64,000 nucleotides of DNA from Tepidanaerobacter syntrophicus (GCF_001485475.2 NZ_DF977000.1:331431-395430), one strand, 5' to 3'. Positions 17,303 to 26,635 are shown, counted from the stretch's first letter. Numbers and translations: made by a program. The notes: generated by a model from the sequence alone, not told the origin.

Positions 17303-18997
17303 ATGGTAATACAAGAAGAAATCAATTGGGAAAAAAGCATTTTTAAAAAATTAGAATTTTTATATGGAACTCAAAGTAATTTAATCCTTGAAGATATCAA
17401 AGCATTGGTTAAAAAATACAAGCATAAAAAAAAGCCTTCTAAATCTTGGGTAGATGAAAATGATATAATTTTAATTACGTATGCGGATTCCATATATGAA
17501 AACGGACAGCTGCCTCTAAAAACTTTAAAGGAGTTTTTGGTTACTTATGTTAAAGATTCCATAAGCGCTGTACATATTTTGCCATTTTATCCTTACTCAT
17601 CTGATGACGGGTTTTCTATCATTGATTATCGTCAAGTCAATCCAAAGCTGGGAGATTGGTGGGACATAAAGGCCATAGGCGAGAACTATGATTTAATGTT
17701 TGATGCGGTCATAAATCACGTATCAAAAAGCAGTGAGTGGTTCCAAAATTTTTTGGCAGGACATGAAAAGTACAACGATTACTTTATTGAAGCCGATCCT
17801 AACGGGGATTATAGCAAGGTGTCTCGGCCTCGTGCTTTGCCACTTCTTACACCATTTGAAACGGTGAACGGAAAAAAATATTTATGGACTACCTTCAGTG
17901 AAGATCAAATCGATCTTAATTACAAAAACCCGGCAGTGCTATTAGAGATTCTTGAAATTTTAGCGATGTATGCTGCTAATGGCGCTCGCTATATTCGACT
18001 TGACGCCATAGGGTTTTTATGGAAGAAAAAAGGTACTACTTGTCTGAATCTGGACGAAACCCATATGGTGGTAAAAATAATTCGCGAAGTACTAGACAAA
18101 GTAGCACCAGGTACGATTTTAATTGCTGAAGCCAATGTTCCACACAAGGAAAATATAAGTTATTTTGGGGATGGATATGATGAAGCACATATGGTATATC
18201 AGTTTGCTCTTCCACCCCTGACCTTATTTTCTTTTTATACCGGTAACGCTCAAAAGCTGCTTCAATGGGTTGATAATTTAAAACAGACCTCAGAAATGAC
18301 AACATACTTAAATTTTCTTGCATCTCATGATGGCATTGGCATGCGTCCAACAGAAGGGATTCTAGAAGAAGAAGAAAGAGACCTGATGTTAAAAACCACT
18401 ATTAAACATGGCGGGCTGATTTCATATAAAGACAACGGAAATGGGACAAAATGCCCCTACGAATTAAATATAAATTATTTAGATGCTCTAACTGATAGCA
18501 AGGAAGATGATACAACCCGTGTTAATAGATTTTTAGCCGCTCATGGAATTCTATTGTCCCTTGTCGGAGTGCCGGGTATTTATATTCATAGCTTACTTGG
18601 TTCAAGAAACTATTATAAAGGTGTCCAAGAATCAGGGATTTATCGCAGAATTAATCGTGAAAAGCTAGAAAAAAATATCCTATTTGCTGAATTAGAAACA
18701 AACACGATTCGCAGAAATATTTTCTATGGGTTATCCCGATTAATTAGCATAAGAAAAAAACAAAGCGCCTTTAGTCCAAGAGCAACTCAGAATGCTTTAT
18801 TCCTAGATAGTCGTGTATTTTCTGTTTTAAGAACTAATGAAGATACAGGGGATCAAATTTTGGCCATGATAAACGTTTGCGGCGAGACAGTGCTGATTAA
18901 TACAGCTTATTCAGGATATGAGCTGATAAGTAACAGGCGATTGGAAAATCAATTTGTTTTACAACCTTACCAAATTATGTGGGTGAAAATCAGCTAA
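17303..18997 (+). CDS. ycjM: GH13 subfamily 18 sugar phosphorylase (YcjM-like, glucosylglycerate phosphorylase candidate)
   Basis: The protein has 564 residues from ATG 17303, chosen because a GGAGG site lies upstream; the ATG at 17279 would place that site inside the gene. It is sucrose-phosphorylase-like: HILPFYPYSSDDGFSIIDY, nucleophile Asp234 in RLDA, acid/base Glu276 in IAEAN and Asp343 in SHDG. These retaining enzymes release alpha-glucose 1-phosphate. E. coli YcjM has been characterised as a glucosylglycerate phosphorylase, and the gene context matches ycj, so that activity is preferred over sucrose. It lies between the GH65 gene and the phosphoglucomutase gene. Confidence 0.87.
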   Translation: MVIQEEINWEKSIFKKLEFLYGTQSNLILEDIKALVKKYKHKKKPSKSWVDENDIILITYADSIYENGQLPLKTLKEFLVTYVKDSISAVHILPFYPYSSDDGFSIIDYRQVNPKLGDWWDIKAIGENYDLMFDAVINHVSKSSEWFQNFLAGHEKYNDYFIEADPNGDYSKVSRPRALPLLTPFETVNGKKYLWTTFSEDQIDLNYKNPAVLLEILEILAMYAANGARYIRLDAIGFLWKKKGTTCLNLDETHMVVKIIREVLDKVAPGTILIAEANVPHKENISYFGDGYDEAHMVYQFALPPLTLFSFYTGNAQKLLQWVDNLKQTSEMTTYLNFLASHDGIGMRPTEGILEEEERDLMLKTTIKHGGLISYKDNGNGTKCPYELNINYLDALTDSKEDDTTRVNRFLAAHGILLSLVGVPGIYIHSLLGSRNYYKGVQESGIYRRINREKLEKNILFAELETNTIRRNIFYGLSRLISIRKKQSAFSPRATQNALFLDSRVFSVLRTNEDTGDQILAMINVCGETVLINTAYSGYELISNRRLENQFVLQPYQIMWVKIS

Positions 18998-19015
18998 TTT
19001 ATTGAGGTGATATTC

Positions 19016-19669
19016 TTGCGGTATGAGGCAGTTATCTTTGACCTGGATGGAGTTATTGCTGATACAGCAAAATTTCATTATGAAGCTTGGAAGAAAATAG
19101 CTGAAGAATTAGGAATTTATTTCGATGAAAAAATCAATGAAAGTCTTAAGGGAGTTAGCCGAATGGAAAGTCTAGAAATCCTTTTGAAGCAAAGCGAAAA
19201 AGAATACTCCCAGGAACAAAAAAACTATTTTGCGTCAAAAAAGAATGATTACTTTAAAAGCATGATACAAAAAATAACACCCGGCGATATATTGCCCGGC
19301 AGTATAGAATTAATAAAGATATTGAAAAGATATAACGTAAAGTTAGCCGTAGCATCGGCTAGCCGCAACGCAAACACAGTTTTAGAAAACTTGGGCATAA
19401 AGAGCGAATTCGATTATATTGTAGATGCTGCAAAAATAGTAAATGTAAAACCTGATCCGGAAATATTTCTTGCGGCTGCAGAAAATTTAGGAGTAGAACC
19501 GAAAAAGTGTGTTGGTATAGAAGATTCAGTGGCTGGAATTGAAGCAATTAAAAGAGCGGGAATGTTTGCTATAGGCATAGGAGATCCGACAATATTAAAA
19601 AAAGCCGATATGGTATTAGAAGATCTAAGATACACACAAAAAATTGTAAAATTAGTTATCGGGGAATGA
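19016..19669 (+). CDS. pgmB: Beta-phosphoglucomutase
   Basis: The protein has 217 residues from TTG 19016, preceded by GAGGTGA; the longer frame from GTG 19007 would put that site inside the gene. Haloacid-dehalogenase motifs are FDLDGVIADT (nucleophile and acid Asp), ASASRNA, KPDPEIFLAAAENLGV and GIEDSVAGIEA. It interconverts beta-glucose 1-phosphate and glucose 6-phosphate, using the product of the GH65 phosphorylase. It is the E. coli ycjU counterpart and the last gene of the island. Confidence 0.93.
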   Translation: MRYEAVIFDLDGVIADTAKFHYEAWKKIAEELGIYFDEKINESLKGVSRMESLEILLKQSEKEYSQEQKNYFASKKNDYFKSMIQKITPGDILPGSIELIKILKRYNVKLAVASASRNANTVLENLGIKSEFDYIVDAAKIVNVKPDPEIFLAAAENLGVEPKKCVGIEDSVAGIEAIKRAGMFAIGIGDPTILKKADMVLEDLRYTQKIVKLVIGE

Positions 19670-19694
19670 ATTATAAGGATGATTTTAGAATAAC

Positions 19695-19723
19695 AATAAG
19701 ACTATATAATCACCGTCTTTATT
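19695..19723 (+). terminator. Possible weak terminator at the end of the sugar island
   Basis: AATAAGAC (19695-19702) can pair with GTCTTTATT (19715-19723) with one bulged base, 25 bases after the pgmB stop. The stem is AT-rich and short, so termination here is uncertain. Confidence 0.35.
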
Positions 19724-19835
19724 ATATCATATCGAGTAACTATGAATAGCTAGTAAAATCCCGAAATACTTAAAAAAGGCCGGATTCTAAGAAATGTATA
19801 GAATTGCAGCCAAATAAGCAGGAGATATTTCATAT

Positions 19836-19869
19836 ATTGTCAACCATAATATAAATTAAAGTTGACAAT
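19836..19869. promoter_or_regulatory. BirA-type biotin operator
   Basis: ATTGTCAAC (19836-19844) and GTTGACAAT (19861-19869) are exact inverted repeats separated by 16 bases, which is the arrangement bound by the biotin repressor BirA in Firmicutes. The right half covers the -35 box of the bioY promoter. Confidence 0.8.
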
Positions 19870-19890
19870 TACCCCTCCCTTTGCTATTAT
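19862..19890 (+). promoter_or_regulatory. Sigma-A promoter of bioY
   Basis: TTGACA (19862-19867), a 17-base spacer and TATTAT (19885-19890) make a near-consensus promoter 33 bases upstream of the bioY start. The overlap with the BirA operator predicts repression when biotin is plentiful. Confidence 0.8.
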
Positions 19891-19922
19891 AAGAGAAAAT
19901 ATTATGGGAAGGGGTAATTTTT

Positions 19923-20489
19923 ATGAACATAAAGACTAGGGATATGGCTTTAATAGCTTTATTTGCCGCACTTACGGCAATCGGGGCATTTATCAAAATA
20001 CCTACCCCCCTTGTCCCTTTTACGCTGCAATATTTGTTTTGTGCTTATTCGGGCATTCTACTGGGCGCAAAGCGGGGTCTTTACTCACAACTTTTATATT
20101 TAAGCGTTGGCTTAATGGGTTTCCCGGTTTTTACTCAGGGAGGCGGCCCTATGTATATTTTCCAACCAACATTTGGCTACATAATAGGTTTTTCACTTTG
20201 CGCATATATTATAGGCAAACTTACGGAAAGATTGGATAAAATCACACTGACCAGCCTACTAGGCCCCATTTTGGCGGGTATGTCTATTGTGTACTCATGC
20301 GGTATTATTCACTTATATTTAATCATGAATTTCTATTTGGGCAAACCTATGTCATTTAAGGCAGCTGTAATTGCAGGATTATTCCCATTTGTGTTTTCTG
20401 ATTTGATTTACAGTGTAGCAATCGCCCTTACAGCTACGGCAATCGTGCCTTCACTCCGAAAATTAGGTTTAGCAGATGAACCTCGCTAA
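19923..20489 (+). CDS. bioY: Biotin transporter substrate-binding component BioY
   Basis: The protein has 188 residues and about six membrane segments, with BioY signatures LVPFTLQYLFCAYSGILLG, GLMGFPVFTQGGGP and PTFGYIIGF. It is the S component of an ECF-type vitamin importer or can act alone. The AAGGGG ribosome site is six bases before the ATG. Its BirA-type operator and promoter support biotin control. No biotin synthesis gene or ECF ATPase is next to it. It is convergent with the Memo-like gene, with 22 bases between. Confidence 0.95.
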   Translation: MNIKTRDMALIALFAALTAIGAFIKIPTPLVPFTLQYLFCAYSGILLGAKRGLYSQLLYLSVGLMGFPVFTQGGGPMYIFQPTFGYIIGFSLCAYIIGKLTERLDKITLTSLLGPILAGMSIVYSCGIIHLYLIMNFYLGKPMSFKAAVIAGLFPFVFSDLIYSVAIALTATAIVPSLRKLGLADEPR

Positions 20490-20511
20490 ATTTAAGATAC
20501 CTCTTTTCTAT

Positions 20512-21387
20512 CTATTTTTGAAATAAGAAGGTCATATAGCTTGTAGTTTCTATTATGTCACTTCCAAGCAATATGCCTGAGTTGGTGTGGCTTACCAGTG
20601 TAAAATCAGGGATGCCGGCGTTTTCCATGGCAAAAAATAATGTGGCTAAAGACGCGGGAGAGTCCAGATGGTCATTTCCCATTAAAAAAATACTGTCCCA
20701 ATTGTTGTCGTTTAGAGCTTTTAAAGTTTCTTTATCCATTTTTGCCGCTTCATCAGCAGTCAGATAATGAGAAAAATCCACTGAAGCTACAATTGCTGCT
20801 CCGTTTTGAATCAAGGACAAAAGGTTTTCAGCCAGCTTCTTTGTCTCTTTTTTTGATACATCATAATGACATATAATAGGCAGCACCTTAGTATTTGGCA
20901 AGTAATATTTTATAAAAGGCATGAGGTTGCCCATGGAGTGCTCGCCATCAAATACATACTCATCTTCTTTTGCTATATTGTAAGATACTAAGTAATCTAC
21001 AGCTTCTATGTCTGCTTCTACCGTCCCAAAAGGCGTCTGCCATCCCAGCCGACTTACTAAAATTTTTGGACCCAGGTTTTTATGGTTAGGTCCCACCAAA
21101 ATCAGCAAGTTGGGCGGTGCGTTTTGCATTTTGGAAAAGACATCGGCTATCATCCTGTGTGCCAGCAGATGATGAGGCACTACAGCTCCCCGAATCTTTT
21201 TATTCGAAGGAATCGGCTTTTGAGAAGATTCAGGTTTAAAATATCTAGGATCGAAGAAATTATTAGGGTGAACCTTAGAGGAGGAGGAAAATTGAGGCAA
21301 AAATTTCTCCTCCTCTGTTTTATTTGAGGCGCCTCCAATTACAAACATAACACAAAGTATTACAAAAAATACAGCTCTCCTCTTCAT
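20512..21387 (-). CDS. Exported Memo-like protein (AmmeMemoRadiSam protein B family)
   Basis: The protein has 291 residues. Residues 1-20 form a hydrophobic signal segment (FFVILCVMFVIGG), followed by a polar linker and the Memo domain from about residue 65. Memo proteins share the fold of class III extradiol dioxygenases; the conserved metal-site histidines are visible in VVPHHLLAH, VGPNHKNLG, EHSMGNLMPF and SVDFSHYLTADEA. Most Memo proteins are cytoplasmic, so the signal segment is notable. Its start overlaps the stop of the alpha-2-macroglobulin gene by four bases (ATGA), so both are cotranscribed and probably act together outside the membrane. No enzymatic role is established. Confidence 0.85.
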   Translation of the reverse strand: MKRRAVFFVILCVMFVIGGASNKTEEEKFLPQFSSSSKVHPNNFFDPRYFKPESSQKPIPSNKKIRGAVVPHHLLAHRMIADVFSKMQNAPPNLLILVGPNHKNLGPKILVSRLGWQTPFGTVEADIEAVDYLVSYNIAKEDEYVFDGEHSMGNLMPFIKYYLPNTKVLPIICHYDVSKKETKKLAENLLSLIQNGAAIVASVDFSHYLTADEAAKMDKETLKALNDNNWDSIFLMGNDHLDSPASLATLFFAMENAGIPDFTLVSHTNSGILLGSDIIETTSYMTFLFQK

Positions 21388-24300
21388 TTTATGCTCATCC
21401 TATCTTCCGAGCTCGCCCTATATACTATACCGCTTGTCATATGCTGGATTATAGCAGGCTCAGCCTTAAACTCGCCGGGATTGACAATTCTTGCATAGTA
21501 ATTTAAGGTCCAATTCTTCTTTTCGTAAACTACAAACATCACCTTTTGACCATCTATTAATATTGGATATTGAGTATATTTGTCGCCTGCTCCCCGATAA
21601 AATGGCATTTCGACCATCTTAAGCCCTGCCGGCAGCAAATCAGTCAGAAGATACGGTCCATCAGGAGCTGTTTTGCCAAACTCATAAGAAATACTCACTT
21701 TAATTAAATCTCCTGCCTTAAAGGAAGTTTTAGCCTTGCCTTCAGATGATTGATAGCTTCGGCTGATTTTTACACCATCTAGGCTTGAAGCAGCAGAGGC
21801 ATCGAAAGACTTTGGATAAACAGCTGTAATTCCCACCTTGCCCCGGATGTTCTTAAATTTTAATCCTGCAAGTTTTTCAGGTGCAACCAGCAAAGAAAAA
21901 GTCTTACCGGGCTCAAGCGTCACCTTTTCTGTTTTGCCTTCTAGCACATATTCAAAGCTTGCCTGATTTTTTGGCAGATTCGGAAGAGCATTTTCAAGGA
22001 ACATTAATTCTTCAATGTAAAAAAGCTCATCTTTCGGCAGATTTTCTGCAACATATGCTTCTAGCTTGTTCTGCTCTGGCATATTAAGACCTGCGCAAAT
22101 CGCCGATGCAAGAGATGTGGCTTCCAATATATCATCTTGATCTGTTCCGTATTTTATACGCATTTGGGTTTGCAGGTTTTCTCCGTATTTCGTTAAAACT
22201 TCTTTGATACATGTGGATGCTGAGGGCTTGTCTCCGATTTCAAGAAAAGCCAAGGAAAGATAAAGCTGCTCCTTTGCAGTAAGATCCTTTTGTGAAGAAA
22301 AAATTTTAAGTTCTGTAAGCACCGGCTCATTTAAAGCCGAAAGGCCGCAAAGAGCTATCATGCTTCTTTCTCGACTTTCTGTAGGATCTTCTGCAATCTT
22401 ATAAAAATAGTTTGCAAGGGCTGCCTTATCAAATTCATTGCCGCATAAGGCAGCAAGCTTTGTCGAAAGTTCCAAATCGGCACTGCTATAAGGAAGAAGC
22501 GCAATACCGCCTTTTTCGGTTTGATACTTAAGAAGATTTATGTCTTCTTTACTTCCCGCCGCAATTCCCAGATCCAAGTCATTGAAATATTCATTAAGCA
22601 ACTTTTGAGCTTTTATCGCTGCAAGCTGCTGGTCTATTCTGCTGCCATCAACCCATCTGAGTTTGAAAAGCATATTTAAATATTGACTGCGTTCGTAGTC
22701 GCTAAAGGTTAAAGTTGTAAGTGTATTTTCAGCACCGGATATTTTAAGGTCTTCGCTCATCAGCCAAAAATCAACCTGCTGTTTTGTAAGCAAACTGTCT
22801 AAAACATTAAAGTTTAAGATTAATTTATCTGCAAGATCGCCGGAGGTCTTTGCGGCAATAGCAAGTTCATAGTTTCCTTTTTCTAAAGCAGGAAGCGAGA
22901 AGCCGGTAGATGTAAAAGCACTGCCGCTCAGTTTTCTAGATATGGCGCTATTTAGTCCTTTAAGTGTTATTTCGTAGGATACCGGCATTCCTGACTTTAT
23001 TTTAGTGCCAAAAGCGCGAATAGGTATTACAGGTTTATCGCCGGTAAGATAAGTGTCATTTGTAACGGCAGTTACAAAAAATGGCAGTTTAACGACGATG
23101 GGAGCTGTTTTTGTCCCGGCAAAAATGTCCTCTGTCACTGCTTGACATGTAAGCCTCCAAGATGTCAGATTATCAGGGACGCTAAATGAAAACTTTGCTT
23201 TTCCGTTCTTATCTGTGCCAACTGTTTTAAAGAGCACTGCATCCTTAAAGTCTCTCCGCTCAGAACCTCCCTCGCCTCCACCTTCAGCCCCAGATCCCAT
23301 CGAGCCGTCAGGGCTTTCGTGAGTATAACCGGTCATGCGTATACCTGAATCGTAAAAATCGCTATATATGCTGTATAATATATCTGTATACTCCTGGCGT
23401 AATGCATACAGCGCTTCATCCACTAAATTCACATTAACCAGTGCTTTAATAGGTTTGCCATTCTTATCTTTTACTTCAATTACCGCATTTACTGTATCTC
23501 CCGGCTTGTATTCGCTTTTATCTGTTTCGATGCCAATATCAAGCTCCTTTTCTTTGGAATCGTATCTTACCAAGAAATCAGAGGCTTCATGGTAATATCG
23601 CCCATCAAAGTAAACTCCTTTAACCCAAAAGTTTGGGATAAATTCTTCTTTAAAGACGCTCTGAAACTTCGGATCATCTTTTACATAGCTTTCCTTAATC
23701 CCATCTCGCAATGTGATAAACAGGAAACCCTTGGGTCTAGATGACAGCGGAGCCTCGTTTTGCTTCATTGAAAGCTCTACATTTTCATTGACTTTGTAAG
23801 AATCTTTACCATCCATATAATACCATGTATAACCGTAATATTTAGGTTTGCCGCTTCCCGAAATCCCATATTCGCATACAGCAGGATTACCCCTAAAATC
23901 TACTGCAGTGATCTCGATAATATAAGAGTTCTCAGATTTTACCGGAATATCAAGCAAAGCCTTTCCATCTTTGCCGGTTGTAGTCTCGATTTCAGATTCT
24001 AAGACCTTGCTGTATTCATATTCGTAACGCGGCTGAACCTTCTTATTTATAAAATCATAATAGGTGCCACTCTCATATTTTTCCCACACTTCCCGGAAGA
24101 CTCGAACTTTAAGAGGGTGGTTTGCTGCAGGTCCGCTTATATAAGAGTTTTCATCCCAAGGATCTGATGTGCCGCTGTTGACCTTATCTACCGTAAGCCT
24201 GTCAACGGATACCTGGATTTTACCGATTCTGTTTTTAATATCGCCTGTTGCACTGATTTTAATATCATTATTTAGCACAAAAAGGGGTGCTTCGGCACTA

Positions 24301-26231
24301 ATGTCTCCGGCTTCAGGCAGTTTTGCGGTAAGAAATAAAATGGCATATTGAAGAAATCCGTATTCTTGCTTAAATTCGGGAGAAAAACTAATTGTGGCAC
24401 TACCTTCGTTATTTGTAACGACGTTTCCGCGGCTGTAGTCATGTATGTAATATTCTAAAGAGGTATTTGGCACAGGAGTTCCTTCGAAAAAGGCGGCTTT
24501 AACTTCAAAATCAACTTTATCGCCTACATATACAGCCTTTTTGGAAGATGAAATCTCCAGCTGATAGGCAGGTTTATCATAGGTCGCAACCTCAAATCCT
24601 TTAGATGAGAGGACGTTGCTGCCATGCTTTACTTCTAGAAAATAATAACCCGGAATCAAATTTGGAAGCTTAAAACTTCCTGTATAGCTGAAGCCATCTA
24701 AGGAGATATTTTTTGTCTCTATGGGTATGGCATTTTCTACTTGAGACGATATTAAAGACACGGTTATATCATTAATAGGCTTTGCGCCGCTTTCTCTCGG
24801 CTTAACCAATCCCCAGAAATTAACAGTGCTGTCAGGCTTGTATAAAGGCCTGTCAAGATATAGATACTTCCAGTAACTTTTTGCAGAATCATCCAGATCC
24901 TGATCGAAATAAAACCGGTAGCCGGGATAAATAGCCGCCACTGCTTCCTTGCCGTCTTTTGAAACGATAGGATAAACTTGAGTAAAACTGCTGTCCAGGC
25001 CTGAAATTTTGGCTAATCCGGTATCGTCTGTGGTGGAAGATGCTTTTTGCTGCCAAATCCTTACATTGGCTTTAGATACCGGTTTGCCAGATGTCAAATC
25101 ATTTACCCAAACAAGAGTCTGGTCTTTGTCTACGGCTGCGTATACCGCAAGGTCGGTAACTTCAAACCACACCTGGTATGTCTTGCCCTCTTTTGTAACA
25201 GCTTGGGCTATATAGTAGCCGGGAGGCATAACATCCGGAAATTCAACAAAAGTTGTATCATCGAAATTTCTTACAGGTAAAGAAAATTTTGCAGCAGATT
25301 CTAGTCCTGATATATCTTCTCGATAATTTTGTCGGCTTAAATAAGCCCAAAACGGTATTTCTTGTCTTTTGCTTAAGGCATTTATATAATCATCGGCTGT
25401 TTTATATTTATATACAGTAAAGTCAATGCTTTTAGGCAGTGAATTTTTGTTCAAACCATAATATCCGAATTGGAAAACAGGGTTTTCAGACGACGAAAAT
25501 TCACTGACAGGTCTGAAAAAAGTAAGCTCTGTTCTTTGATCATCTTGAGATTTTTCCAAAGTTTCAAACTGAAAAGTATAGTCTTCCTTCAAAGTTTGGC
25601 TGCTGCCGGAAAGAGGCAGACCCTTCTTGATTGTAACAGTATACAGAGTCTCAGGCTCTAAACCCTTTGGCACAAATACCGCCGTTTTTTTATGAATTTC
25701 AAAACTGCCCTCTACTGCCGGAGTGATGCTAAAGAATTTTGGCAGATTTTCGAAATTTACATGGCTAAATGTGATTTCAATGCCTGTATTTTGAGGAACG
25801 CCGGTAGCTTGATTTGCGGGAAGCGTAGATATTACCTTAAAATCTCCCTTTGTTTGAAATGCCCACATGAAAGGGGTGGAAGTATCCCCTGAAGAAAGGA
25901 TAAATTTATATATTTTTTGAGGCTCTAACGGCTGGGTTGGCGAGATAATAACTTTTTTATTATCTTTAGAATCCCTTGAAACAGTAAAGTCCAGCGCAGG
26001 ATCTACTGAAAGATTTTCACGGATGAATTTTGGATCAAGGGCAGAATTTGCCGAAAGGACGAATTTGGTATCGATAGCAGCGCCTGCACTATCTTCATCG
26101 GTGGGCTTCATAGTAATCTCAGATGCAAGAGCTATATTGGAAGGGCGCATATTTATATATAAACTCAGACCTAAAACCAAAAATATTATTAACGCAACAA
26201 AGATAGCGGCATAATGTTTTGATTTTTTCAT
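21384..26231 (-). CDS. Large alpha-2-macroglobulin family cell-surface protein
   Basis: The protein has 1615 residues with an N-terminal membrane segment (residues 8-27), so it is anchored outside the cell. Order of regions: two bacterial Ig-like domains (about 35-220, the second with LPANQATGVPQNTGIEITFS), macroglobulin-like MG domains (YLDRPLYKPDSTVNFWG near 460, typical of MG2), a bait-region-like Gly/Glu/Ser-rich stretch (GSGAEGGGEGGSE near 1000), then the A2M core (PDNLTSWRLTCQAVTEDIFAG) and a helical domain. I see no CxEQ thioester, so trapping would be non-covalent or the role is structural. Bacterial relatives are thought to protect the envelope from proteases. It is cotranscribed with the Memo-like gene. 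Confidence 0.88.
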   Translation of the reverse strand: MKKSKHYAAIFVALIIFLVLGLSLYINMRPSNIALASEITMKPTDEDSAGAAIDTKFVLSANSALDPKFIRENLSVDPALDFTVSRDSKDNKKVIISPTQPLEPQKIYKFILSSGDTSTPFMWAFQTKGDFKVISTLPANQATGVPQNTGIEITFSHVNFENLPKFFSITPAVEGSFEIHKKTAVFVPKGLEPETLYTVTIKKGLPLSGSSQTLKEDYTFQFETLEKSQDDQRTELTFFRPVSEFSSSENPVFQFGYYGLNKNSLPKSIDFTVYKYKTADDYINALSKRQEIPFWAYLSRQNYREDISGLESAAKFSLPVRNFDDTTFVEFPDVMPPGYYIAQAVTKEGKTYQVWFEVTDLAVYAAVDKDQTLVWVNDLTSGKPVSKANVRIWQQKASSTTDDTGLAKISGLDSSFTQVYPIVSKDGKEAVAAIYPGYRFYFDQDLDDSAKSYWKYLYLDRPLYKPDSTVNFWGLVKPRESGAKPINDITVSLISSQVENAIPIETKNISLDGFSYTGSFKLPNLIPGYYFLEVKHGSNVLSSKGFEVATYDKPAYQLEISSSKKAVYVGDKVDFEVKAAFFEGTPVPNTSLEYYIHDYSRGNVVTNNEGSATISFSPEFKQEYGFLQYAILFLTAKLPEAGDISAEAPLFVLNNDIKISATGDIKNRIGKIQVSVDRLTVDKVNSGTSDPWDENSYISGPAANHPLKVRVFREVWEKYESGTYYDFINKKVQPRYEYEYSKVLESEIETTTGKDGKALLDIPVKSENSYIIEITAVDFRGNPAVCEYGISGSGKPKYYGYTWYYMDGKDSYKVNENVELSMKQNEAPLSSRPKGFLFITLRDGIKESYVKDDPKFQSVFKEEFIPNFWVKGVYFDGRYYHEASDFLVRYDSKEKELDIGIETDKSEYKPGDTVNAVIEVKDKNGKPIKALVNVNLVDEALYALRQEYTDILYSIYSDFYDSGIRMTGYTHESPDGSMGSGAEGGGEGGSERRDFKDAVLFKTVGTDKNGKAKFSFSVPDNLTSWRLTCQAVTEDIFAGTKTAPIVVKLPFFVTAVTNDTYLTGDKPVIPIRAFGTKIKSGMPVSYEITLKGLNSAISRKLSGSAFTSTGFSLPALEKGNYELAIAAKTSGDLADKLILNFNVLDSLLTKQQVDFWLMSEDLKISGAENTLTTLTFSDYERSQYLNMLFKLRWVDGSRIDQQLAAIKAQKLLNEYFNDLDLGIAAGSKEDINLLKYQTEKGGIALLPYSSADLELSTKLAALCGNEFDKAALANYFYKIAEDPTESRERSMIALCGLSALNEPVLTELKIFSSQKDLTAKEQLYLSLAFLEIGDKPSASTCIKEVLTKYGENLQTQMRIKYGTDQDDILEATSLASAICAGLNMPEQNKLEAYVAENLPKDELFYIEELMFLENALPNLPKNQASFEYVLEGKTEKVTLEPGKTFSLLVAPEKLAGLKFKNIRGKVGITAVYPKSFDASAASSLDGVKISRSYQSSEGKAKTSFKAGDLIKVSISYEFGKTAPDGPYLLTDLLPAGLKMVEMPFYRGAGDKYTQYPILIDGQKVMFVVYEKKNWTLNYYARIVNPGEFKAEPAIIQHMTSGIVYRASSEDRMSIK

Positions 26232-26389
26232 TTTTTCATCTCCCTGGTTTTACCTTCTCATAATATAGACGATAGGTCAAGAAAATTGTTCCGGAAAAAT
26301 AAAAAGATATGCACCCTTGCAAAACCGCTTGATGATTTACGCATCTTCCGCAATGTAAAGGCAGCATATCTAAACTAAAATCATAACTG

Positions 26390-26635
26390 TTATTGTTTTT
26401 GAGCCTCGGCTATAAGTTTTTTAATTTGCCCTTTAGTGAGCACCTTGCCGGATGATTTAACCTTACCGTCAATTATTAAGGCCGGGGTCAAAAGTATATC
26501 GTATTCCAAGATTTTTTTAATTTCGGTTATCTTTTCCACATTTACGTTTATACCAAGTTCTTTTACAGCTTCCTGAGTGTTCTTTTCTAAGATTTTACAC
26601 TTAGGACAACCTGTACCTAAAACTTTTATATCCAT
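26390..26635 (-). CDS. Small thioredoxin-family redox protein
   Basis: The protein has 81 residues. The start is the second ATG at 26635; the first at 26641 lies one base after the AGGAGG site, whereas the second is seven bases away. The fold is the short thioredoxin/glutaredoxin type with the active site CPKC in VLGTGCPKCKILEKNT and the cis-Pro segment LLTPALIIDG. It belongs to the redox-active disulfide protein family found in anaerobes. It stands alone, divergent from the DUF1538 gene. Its partner reductase is not adjacent. Confidence 0.88.
   Translation of the reverse strand: MDIKVLGTGCPKCKILEKNTQEAVKELGINVNVEKITEIKKILEYDILLTPALIIDGKVKSSGKVLTKGQIKKLIAEAQKQ

Noticed and set aside
19867..19919. 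Inverted repeat AATTACCCC...GGGGTAATT around the bioY promoter that could hide the ribosome site
   Set aside because: The left arm lies upstream of the expected transcription start, so it would not be in the RNA; treated as chance unless an upstream transcript exists.
26305..26371. AGATATGC/GCATATCT pair downstream of the small thioredoxin gene as a terminator
   Set aside because: Only eight base pairs with a 51-base loop and no T tract on the minus strand.
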